Shown here: positions 55,413-64,000 of the stretch, piece by piece
How positions within the stretch are numbered: position 1 is the stretch's first letter
Layout: each line of letters begins with the position of its first letter
Assembly: GCF_000313135.1 (NCBI RefSeq)
Contig: NW_004457702.1
Span: 295,410-359,409, forward strand
Source: Acanthamoeba castellanii str. Neff
Lineage: Eukaryota; Discosea; Longamoebia; Acanthamoebidae
Length of the DNA: 64,000 nucleotides
Direction of reading: 5' to 3'
The notes under the pieces: generated by a model
What the model saw: the letters and a program-made list of their open reading frames with translations, nothing else
The model's database searches: none
What the model was told of the DNA's origin: nothing
Program-made: the position numbers and the translations under genes

Positions 55413-57966
55413 TTAGTTGAGGGCGGGCGAGAGGGAGGAGGAGAGGTCGACGACCATGACGGAGATGTTGTCGGTGCTGCCCTTGTCGTAGGAGGTCTTC
55501 ATCAGGGTCTCCGCCGTGTGGTAGAGGTCGGCCTCGGCGCACACCTGGGTTTTGACGATCTCGCCCACCTCCTCGTTGCTCAGCTTGTCCCACAGCCCAT
55601 CGCAGGCCAGCACCAGGATCAGCGACTTCACCGCCTTCGCCTCGCTCTGTGTGCGAGACACGACACGACACGGCACACACGTGAGAAGGGACTGGTGCAG
55701 CGAAGCTACACACGAGCGAGGCGGGTGCATGCGTACGCTCTGGCCCACCTCGGCGAGGTCGACGACGTTGATGTCCGGCTCCTGGCTCATGTAGCCGTCC
55801 ACGTTGGGGTCGTGGAGATCGCCCAGACTTCGCGACACCGCGATCGTGCCGTTGAGCCGGGGCACGCCGTCCATCTTGCTGTGGATGACCAGCCCGCCCA
55901 GCTCCTCGATCCGCTTCTTCTCCCGCTCGTCGTTGGGCTTGTGGTCGGTCGTCAGCGCCATCGTACGCGCCGCGATCACCTTCCGCGTCTTCGGCTGAAG
56001 CGTGACCTCCCGGCTCTCCTCCCCGGAGTCCTCCTCTCCCTCGTCGAGGCCCCGCTCGTCGCTCCCTTTGCCCTCGTCGCCGTCGTCGTCGTTGTTGTTG
56101 TCTGTTCCGATCGGAGCTAAAGACTCGGCATTCCGCCGCCCGATGAGTGCGCCGCGCGCCACGCCCTCGTTGGTCGCCGTTCTTCGCTTCCACGACTGAC
56201 ACAAAGTTCAATCGTGAGTCAAGAGCACGCACGCACGCACGCGGCACACGGCACACGGCACACGACACACGGCACACGCGGTACCTCTTCGCGTTCTTCG
56301 ATGGCGTAGAGCACAGCTCGGGAGTCGCCCACGTGTGCGACGTAGAGGAGGGAATTGATGATGAGTGCGGTCACCACGGTGGTGCCGCCTTTGATCTTCT
56401 TGCCGTTGAGCTCCTTGTTGCGTCTCATAAGATCGTGTGTTTCTGTGTGAAATATCACATCACACCACACCACATTAGCAATGTGCGCGGCACGCGGGCC
56501 GAACAGGAGAGGGGGAGAGAGATTGATCGCGAACCCAGGAATGCGGCTGTGAGGATTTGTTTGATGTCTTCGGTGTTGTTGGCGGGGTCGGCGTTGTCGG
56601 CGATCCTCTTCTGGTTCATGTGCTTCCAAATCTGCAAGAACGAAGAACGAAGAACGAACGTTGAGCCACCTCTCGTTGAAGAGCGAAGGACGCGCTAAAA
56701 GCGAAAGCGAAAAAGAAGCTTGAGACGGCGGAGCTGACCTGAAAGTGGAGATTTTCGCAGGCAAAGAGAGAGGCGTCGCTGCCGCCGTGGCCGTCAAACA
56801 GTGAGAAATAGTCCTCCTCGCCTCGGCCTCTGAAGTTACCCCTGTTCCCACGCAAAAGAATAATAAATAAATAAATAATAATAACATCGAGTGGTGAGGC
56901 GACGTGGTTGAGGGGGGGGATCAGGAATGTGTGGGACCACCGCATACCAGACCATGACGTAATCCTCCATGGTCCTCCGTCGTCCCTTCATTTCGGCCAC
57001 CGCCGCCGGGAATCTGAGCGACGGGCTCGAAGCCGGCGCCTTTTCCCTCTTGCCGCCGAGCTGCAGGTCCAAGTACGGCAGGCAGCCTGAGCCGAGGAAT
57101 GCAGGGAATTCCAAGTGTGAGCTTCACGCCGCACGCACGGCACGCAACGTCGCACGACACGATCACGATCGCGCAAAGAAGAAGATACCGAGTGTCTCGG
57201 AGAAGTACTGCTGCAGCTCCTGGAGCTTGGTCACAGTGAGCGCGAGCAGCTCGGCAGTCAGGCGGTTCCGATCGCGAAGGCACAGCAGCAGATTGGGCTG
57301 ATCGGGCTCCTCCCTGAAGCCGAGGAACTCGTAAACCTGCAGTCCGCCCTCCACACTGCACGACAAGACGCCGTTGCCATTCCACTCACGTCAGCCATGA
57401 GCATCCCACAAATTCCAATCCGATCGCAGTGATAGACGGGAGAAGAAAGAGGAATTTGAAGCATGCTAGCTCACCAACTGGGCGAGAGCGAAAGGGGGAG
57501 GAGAGCCTTGCCTTTTGATCTTCCAGGCGTCGTCGTCGTGAACGAGGATGTCGCCTGACTCGTTGTCGCCGGTGTCGTTGTCCGCGCCGGGCACGACGAC
57601 CACGTTTTGGAGATGAAAGAGGATGACGCTCAGGGCCTGGTCCACCTCCACCAGCGACGCGCGCTTGGAGGGCTGGGTCTCCAGCAGGGTGCTCAATGCG
57701 AGCAATCGGGAGGCATCGGTAGAGGCGCCATTCGATGATTCCTCCTTCTTGGTCGCAGCCGCGATGAGGGCAGAGGAAGGAGATGGAGACGAAGGAGAAG
57801 GCGAGGGGGCGACTGCATCTTGTAGAGACGCGAATTTCTCGAATTTGGCGAGCAGGCCTTTGGTGTCGCCCTTGGACAGGGTGGCGTAGCCGTCGCGCGT
57901 CTTGGCCTTGCGGATCCGACCGCTGCCCCTCATCTTCTCCCAGCCCGTGCCGGCCTTGTCCGTCAT
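55413..57966 (-). CDS. PPM/PP2C-type Ser/Thr protein phosphatase with extra N-terminal region and acidic insert
   Basis: Metal-dependent phosphatase. The ATG at 57966 opens a 160-residue N-terminal region (GYATLSKGDTKGLLAKFEKF, a Ser/Pro tract, then RASLVEVDQALSVILFHLQN) followed by GLQVYEFLGFREEPDQPNLL and KLQELQQYFSETLG. The catalytic part begins near 57000: EMKGRRRTMEDYVMVW, EDYFSLFDGHGGSDASLFA, GGTTVVTALIINSLLYVAHV then GDSRAVL, MALTTDHKPNDEREKKRIEE, RLNGTIAVSRSLGD, LILVLACDGLWDKLSNEEVG and DKGSTDNISVMVVDL. All metal-binding Asp residues (ED, DGHGG, DG, DN) are visible. A 40-residue acidic Asn/Asp/Glu insert (TDNNNDDDGDEGKGSDERG onward) precedes TTDHKP. It ends with a TAA at 55413-55415. 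About seven introns. Confidence 0.92.
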
Positions 57967-58200
57967 TCACGTATCCTGAAAAACTTTGTTTTAAAATTCA
58001 ACATCTCCATGCGAGCAAAACCGCGGCAAGTACGAACCCGAAGCAAAGAGATGAAAAGGATGTGGTGGCTTCCTTCCCTCCTTCCAATCCTGCAGCCCGA
58101 GCTTGGCTCGCCAACGACAACAACTAAACTAAATTAATTAACAATTTTCTTTCCCGTTTTGCTCTTTTTCTTTTTGTAGGACAAGGGGCAACATGTTGAC
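57967..58200. other. Intergenic region, PP2C start / CLC 3' end
   Basis: About 230 bp. It presumably contains the PP2C promoter and the CLC 3' UTR. No clear motif. Confidence 0.45.
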
Positions 58201-59910
58201 TTACACACGCGCATCATCATCGTCGTCGTCGTGGGCGGCGCCTGGTCGGTTTCTGAGGTACTGCTTTTGGATGGTTCGGTCGATCTCTTCATCGTCGCTC
58301 GACTCCTCCTCCTCATCGTCGTCGCTGTCTTCTGCGTTCTCACCCTCGTCTTCGTCGGAGAAGTAGTGCTCGTTGATGCGCGAGCCGAGGAAGTGGACCG
58401 GAGCGTAGGAGGTGGGCAGGGACGGCGGCACGGCGGCCGCTGCCGAGTTGGGCGAAGAGGGCGTCTGCGGGTAGAACGACTCGTCAAAGATCGAGTAGCT
58501 CCGCCCGCGGCGACGTCGCAGCAGGGTGGAAACACCAGCGGGCTGGGTGCCGTCCGTGCCTTTATGGTGGTGGTGATGGTGATGGTGATGGTGATGGTGA
58601 TGGTGATGGTGATGGTGATGGTGATGGTGATGGTGATGGTGATGGTGATGGTGATGGTGATGGTGATGGTGATGGTGATGGTGATGGTGATGGTGATGGT
58701 GATGGTGATGGTGATGGTGATGGTGATGGTGATGGTGATGGTGATGGTGAAGCAAAGAAGCTGAAATGAGCAAGTATCAAGGTAACAAGAGCCTTTTCAG
58801 GTGGGGTGTGGTAATGTGGGAAGCGTACTCGAATTGAGGCTGGAATTGAGAGTGGAAGCTCTGGACCCTTCTTCGACGTCGAACCTGACGGTCGCGGAAG
58901 ATTCCCGGCTGCCCGCGTAGTCTCCGTTGAGGCCTTCAGAATAGAAACGCATAATAAACAATAACAATAACAATAAAATAACAATAAATTGTTGGCCGTT
59001 AGTCGTGAGTGTCATGGACCAGGACAGGATGACGACGCTGGTGAGTACCAAGTTGGGCGTCGCCGGCGGCGGCAGACCCTCCGTGCTCGTCCTCGGTGTC
59101 ATGGTCCTCGACTTCCCAATGCACGAGGTCCTTTCGTGTGATGATCCCCACAACCCGGTTGTTCTTGTCGGCTGTATGCGCATAGAAGAGAGGTGCGGTG
59201 GTGAGTCTCTCTGTGCCGGTTCATCCAAAGCATTGGGCTTGAGCTCGGCGGCGGCGGCGGCGTGTACTGATGATCAAGTGGCGCAGGCCCATGAGACGGA
59301 AGAGCTGGAAGGCTCGGGTCAGTGTCGCGGTCGGTCCCAACGTGTACGGCCAGCGATTGATGTCTGCACTCCGCGGGTGCCACGATGAGGGAAGGGGGAG
59401 TGAGTACATGACACAAGCGGGGCCGTGGGGGGGGGAGAAGAGAAGAAAGGCGGAACGCGTACGTGGCGTGAGGTCAACCTTCCACTCGACTCGCGGCAGT
59501 TGCGCGTCGGCCGATCCCACTTTCTGAGCGTTGGCAAAGCCCGAGTGCGCGTGTGCGGTGGTGCGCGGGCGTTGGGTTAACTGCAGCTGTGTCGCGGGTG
59601 AATGTTCGAGTGGGTTGCGGTAGGCCTGTACCAGCTCGGCTGCGGTGGGTTTGGTTGTCTTGTTGACCAGCGAGACGAGGGCCCTGCGCGAGATGATGCC
59701 GCACAGCGTACCTGGCCATGCGGAACGAAGCAGTGAGTCATTGTGATAGGCCAGGGCCAAAGCCCGCGGGCTGAGCGCTGGTGGCATCAATCAATGTACC
59801 AAAGGAGTGAGGCGGATTGTCCAGCTCGTTGCGGACGCGCACCACAGGGAATGCGTTGTGGATCGACGACTCCAGCAACTGCATCGCGAAGTGTTGGATC
59901 AATACCACGA

Positions 59911-59964
<54 letters not shown>

Positions 59965-62900
59965 TTACCTGTTCGATGTTCTGGATGGTTTCCTTCTTGG
60001 AGAGGCACTTGACCTCGGTCTGCATGATGTCGCACGTCCGCAGTTTGTCGTATTCGTGTGGAGGCGACCACTCCAGGAATGGCGCACCCCTCACCTCAAT
60101 CATCACCTGTGGCACACCAGACAGGTTACAATGGCGACAACGAAACATTTGTTTCGAAGCATATGGCCGCGCGAGTGAGTACCTCGATCAGCGACACCGT
60201 CAGCAGATCGCCGACCCACTTGGCGATGAGGCAGGCAAAGATAAGCGGCAGAATGTGCACAAACTCTGTCGGACGTAGAAGCAACAAGAAGGCAGAGATG
60301 AGCAACACGGTGTGTGGGAGAGGGGGAGATGGGGAACATCGAACCGTTGGTCGACTCGATGATGATGGCGACGACCGTGACCGTGAGCCGTGTCGTGCCC
60401 GACAGGAAAGCGGCTGAGCCCACCAGTGACACCTTCACGCACATTTTGCCCACGCGTGAGTACTGCGCCGCGCCAGGGCCAAAGTCTGACATAATATGGG
60501 GCATATTTTGAATACCAGGTGGGCGTCAAAGTCCCAAGGAAGGAGCTCGGCGATCTGGCCCACGAACCGACCGAGCGCGCCGCCTGCGTGGTGCCCAAGG
60601 GCCGTGAGAATTCGAGAAATGCGAAGGCGCCGGGCAAGCGGGTGTGGTTGCGAGAGAGGGAGGAAAGAGAGACGCACCGACGAGGAGCGTCGGGATGAGC
60701 AGGCCGCCGGGGAGGGCGATGCCCAGGGAGAGGTTCATCAAAATGCCCCAGAGGACGCAGAACAGCAGGAGATGCCACAGAGGGAAGTGGTCGTAGTTGA
60801 ACCACTGCACCGGACACGGCCCACCCGTGGAAACGAGAAGTGTTGGCAGCGTGCATAAGAGGCACAACAATTAATAATAATAAATAATAAATAAGCAGTA
60901 GTGATAATGCTAGGAATGTAATCTGGTACCAGATGTTTGACGCCGTCATCAAGACCGTTGAGGAAGAGGGTAGCCATCACGCTGTAGTGACCCTGCGCGC
61001 ATCACTCACATGTGAGCCACAATTGACGAAAGGGGCCTGAAAAACAAACGTACCTCAGGACAGTTCCATCGTCTGAACTCGGCGTTGATGATCTCTTCCG
61101 CGCCCGGTTGGATCACACTAACGGTCGGAGCGCGTCGCGCCATGTGAGCAGAGAAAGTGCGGCACGGGAGGAGAAGGGGGGCGATGAGTGTACCGGCAGG
61201 TCTTGATGTAGTGAGGGGTCAAGAAGAAGACGATCGACGTGAGAGAGATCATGAAAAGGCCCTGCGGAAGAAGGAAACGTTAGAGAGAAGCCGCTGATCA
61301 GTGCCGGGTGCAGAATGAGAGCCGAACCTCAACGACGCGAAGCCACTTCCGGTTGTTGACGTAGTGTGTTCGGAACTCGTTGATCTTCATTGCCGAGTAG
61401 TTAAACGCCGCTCCCACCAACCCGCCTATTTCGCAAGCATAACAGGCAATCAATACATTAGAAATATAACGAATTAATAACACTAATGCATAAGAAGGCA
61501 TAATAATGCATAATAATAATAAATATAATCCATAATAAGAAATATTCTAACGGTGAGATCGCGTACAGAGAACGCCGACCAGAATGTACAGGAGGACGTT
61601 GGCAATCGATATGCGCTGAAGGGTGGTCTTCATGGTGCCGAAGAACAGGAAGCCCTGCACATTGTATGACGGTATTGATTGGTGAGAATGAGTATGAGGA
61701 GGGAAAATGGAGAGCTCGACGTGCACATACGGGAAGATTAAAGAGACCCCAGGCGTCGAGGTTGCCGGTGAACATGCCGGCAATGAACAGGGCGAATGTG
61801 AACTTGGCCGCCAGGGCGCACACGAAGGTCCTCAGGATGAGATTTTGGTCCCAGAACGAAGCACCCTCTTCCAACACCTGTGCAAGTGCGCCAATGCGTG
61901 TGCGGTGGCGCGCGCGTGTGTGTGTGTGCGTGTGCGTGTGTAAGAATTATAACAAAAAAGTGGTGGCCGAGAAAAAAGAGACGTACAATGAGGACGCCAG
62001 CAATCGGGGCTCCGAAAGCTGCTGAGAAACCGGCAGCGATACCGCACGCGATGAACTCGAGCTTGTCGTGATCATTTCCTGCAAGTCAATACCGTTATTA
62101 CCATTGATTCTCGCATGATCATGCGAGAACTCGACGTACGGAAGGATCGAAAGAGGCCGGTGTCCAGCTTGAACGAGGACGCTTTTCCCTGCGGAAGGCC
62201 AGCACCAATGATGGCACCGACCTGAATGATGGGCGCTGTAGGTCGCACGTGTGTGGATAGGATCAGCCAACCGTTGCAGCCGCCGCGTGTGTTTATCAAT
62301 TAAAATAAATAAATAATAATTAAAAACAAAGGCACAGGGAAAATGCAGAGAGGAAGGACATGAACCTTCGGGACCCATGGCCATGTTGGCAGAGACGCTC
62401 AAAATGGTGCCCACGATTTTGCCGATCAGCGTCTTGAGTCGGACCACCTGAAGAGAAGTTGTGGTGAGAAGAGAGGCCGAGTTGGCCGCGATTTGGGCTG
62501 CTCTCAGGGTACCTTGGGCATGTTGATGCAGTTGAGGTAGGCGACAACCTCTGGCGTGCCACCTCCTCCCATACGCGGCTGCATAGTCACGCGTAGCACA
62601 TGCAAGTTTGAGCAAACCGAAACGGCACGTGCGTGTGCGTGTGCGTGTCTGAAGATGGTACCTCAATAAATACAACGGCCAACAAAATGGAGCCGGCAAG
62701 GACAAGGTTCACGCCCCAGTACGCAAACAAAGGCCGGATGAACTCGCCGTCATCGATCAGTGGGGCAGAGTTAAGGGAATTAATAAACAAAAACAGCACA
62801 GCAGAAGCATCACAACAAGAGCAAGGGCAAAAGAAGGGGAGGAAGAAGAGGATATTGTGCTGGAGCCACTCATACTTGAGGCCTTGTATGCTGAAGAAGA

Positions 62901-63600
62901 CAAAGAAAAGGAAGTGGTGTCAGTACTTCACTGCAGAAGCAAGCAGGCAAACGATCAAGTCCAAATCAGTCAGGTCGACGCACCTCTTGATGGCAAACAT
63001 CATAAATATGGCACAGAGGGCGGTCACCACGCCCACGGCAAAAAGGCAGAGCACAGCCATCAGCTTGTCCTGTGCACGATGATGAAGAAGAAGGTAAGTG
63101 AAGAGGAAAGTGGAAGGAAAAAGGCGGCGATCGGCAAATGAGCATTCTCATTTTCCTTGTGGGCAGCCAGCATCGGCCAATAGGGCTTCGTGGTTTGTCC
63201 AGGTAAAGGTGACGGGGGTGCTGACAGCCACGACAAATAGAAGGGGTGGGTGTATGCACCATGCTGGACTTGCCCGAGGCGTGCTTCATGGTCTCGCTCG
63301 AGTCGTATGGATCATAGTCCAGTGATTCGAATTGCTGCGCCGGTGATGAGATTAGACAAAATAATCTTAAAAAAAGAATTGGTGAGCAAACGTACCTGTG
63401 TGGCGGGGTGAAAGTGACGGTGGGCCTTCACCGCCGGCTGCGAGAGCATTGGGATCTGGTATAAGAGGAATTCATTAAGTTGCGATTATGGAAAAAGAAC
63501 ACAAATGAATGAAGCGTACCGGCTCATCGCCAAAGTCGATGCTCTCCTCTTGATTGAGAAGCAGCGGCTGTCTCGCTGGGTCCTCCACCGGATTGTCCAT
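58201..63600 (-). CDS. CLC-type chloride channel / H+-Cl- exchanger with CBS pair and poly-His tail
   Basis: Anion transporter, most like the ClC-6/7 (endolysosomal exchanger) group. The ATG at 63600 opens MDNPVEDPARQPLLLNQEES, with a possible dileucine-type signal. Membrane exons follow: LMAVLCLFAVGVVTALCAIF near 63050, the ion-pathway motif GGGGTPEVVAYLNCINMPK near 62560, GPEGPIIQVGAIIGAGLP near 62210 (gating Glu present), GFSAAFGAPIAGVLIVLEEG then ASFWDQ near 61870 (proton-Glu pair present), GFLFFGTMKTTLQRISIANV, LVGAAFNYSAMKINEFRTHY, GIALPGGLLIPTLLVGALGR near 60690 and SLVGSAAFLSGTTRLTVTVV near 60410. Two CBS domains lie at about 60110-59800 and 59370-59050. The cytosolic end has about 62 consecutive His (58564-58749), then SYSIFDESF, an acidic run and DDDDDDARV before the TAA at 58201-58203. 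The exon phase across the last intron fits the His frame. Confidence 0.92.
58564..58749 (-). repeat. (CACCAT)n repeat encoding about 62 histidines in CLC exon
   Basis: 186 bp of CAC/CAT codons on the minus strand, almost strictly alternating. The preceding intron acceptor (CATTTCAG, near 58759) and phase place it in the His frame. The opposite-strand Met-Val and the Ser-Pro readings are not used. Confidence 0.93.
59911..59962. repeat. (TG)n microsatellite in CLC intron
   Basis: About 25 TG units between CBS-encoding exons. Confidence 0.95.
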
Positions 63601-64000
63601 CTGTGCCTACTAACCCAATTGGGTTTTGTAATCTGCTCTTTCGCGCGCGAATTCCTTTTTCTCTTTCTTTTTCTTTTCTTCCTCCTGCGACGAAGATCAC
63701 ATTGTGTCTTGGAGGGGAGATCGCGATGCAAAGCCACAACACCGTGGCCTTGGGGCCTGGCGTTCATCTCCTCTCGCCGTCTGATCTCGCCCTCCTTCTT
63801 GGTGCGCACTAAAGCGCAATTTTCATGTGGGACACAAAATTGGGGAGCATATCGCTGGGCAGAATCAAAAACATTCCAATCAAAGGGTCGCAGCACCAGG
63901 CAACTTGCGAGGGCGTGAGTGCAGCCTTTCCGGGACCAAACGCTGACCTCTGCTGGTTCTTTCCGGCGGTGCAGACCCCACCCGGCTCGCGTCGTTGCCC
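63601..64000. other. Region upstream of the CLC gene to the window edge
   Basis: A CT-rich stretch (63650-63690) on plus and several short frames. Nothing supports a gene. The last 100 bp (GC-rich, from about 63900) could begin a neighbouring gene outside the window. Confidence 0.4.

Noticed and set aside
58231..58764. Plus-strand frame with a long Met-Val run
   Set aside because: Antisense reading of the CACCAT array in the CLC exon; the His frame is fixed by exon phase.
58562..58984. Minus-strand frame with a Ser-Pro run through the same repeat
   Set aside because: It reads through the intron acceptor near 58759 in a phase that does not match the CBS exon.
1..64000. tRNA, rRNA, transposons, integrated viral genes
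   Set aside because: I looked for conserved tRNA boxes, reverse transcriptase, transposase and capsid motifs in the frames and saw none. A covariance-model scan would be needed to exclude small RNA genes in introns.

Overview
The window is nuclear DNA of a GC-rich, intron-dense, gene-compact eukaryote. The best fit is a free-living amoeba of the Acanthamoeba type. This is an inference from gene content (DEP plus CLU-like protein, Kelch plus TKL-like kinase, SUKH/SAP protein, CLC with two CBS domains), from many short introns filled with CA/GT-rich microsatellites, and from GTAC-type splice donors. No species marker such as rRNA is present. I see no operon, CRISPR array, IS element, rRNA or tRNA.

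Twenty-one protein genes can be read, on both strands, with gaps mostly of 75-800 bp. In order: TRAPPC11 (-, cut by the left edge); a mitochondrial-type PPR protein (+); an intronless bacterial-looking alpha/beta hydrolase with a PKD-like tail (-); an MDR zinc alcohol dehydrogenase (-); an RGG-rich DEAD-box helicase (+); a leucine-rich-repeat protein (-); a DEP / tyrosine-motif / CLU-core protein (+); a SAP plus SUKH (SMI1/KNR4) protein (+); two long low-complexity proteins of unknown function (-, -); a BTB/POZ protein with nucleoporin-like FSFG repeats (-); a small type I membrane protein (+); the checkpoint protein BUB3 (-); an NmrA-like reductase (+); mismatch repair MSH2 (-); two convergent short-chain dehydrogenases (+/-); a Kelch / coiled-coil / pseudokinase protein (+); a 71-residue secreted peptide (+); a PP2C phosphatase (-); and a CLC chloride transporter with about 62 consecutive histidines in its tail (-).

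The genes do not form one pathway. Neighbours with related roles are BUB3 and MSH2 (chromosome and DNA surveillance, about 1.3 kb apart), the duplicated SDR pair, and a signalling stretch at the right end (pseudokinase, PP2C, CLC). The best candidates for undescribed biology are the Kelch pseudokinase whose catalytic loop has lost both HRD-Asp and the metal-binding Asn, the poly-His CLC, the FG-repeat/BTB fusion, the DEP-CLU protein with repeated tyrosine motifs, and the intronless hydrolase that may be horizontally acquired.

Gene models were assembled by eye from six-frame translation and splice-site reading. Outer limits are better supported than internal exon edges. Where phases were checked (helicase, NmrA, secreted peptide, the 877-residue unknown, key joints of others), this is stated.
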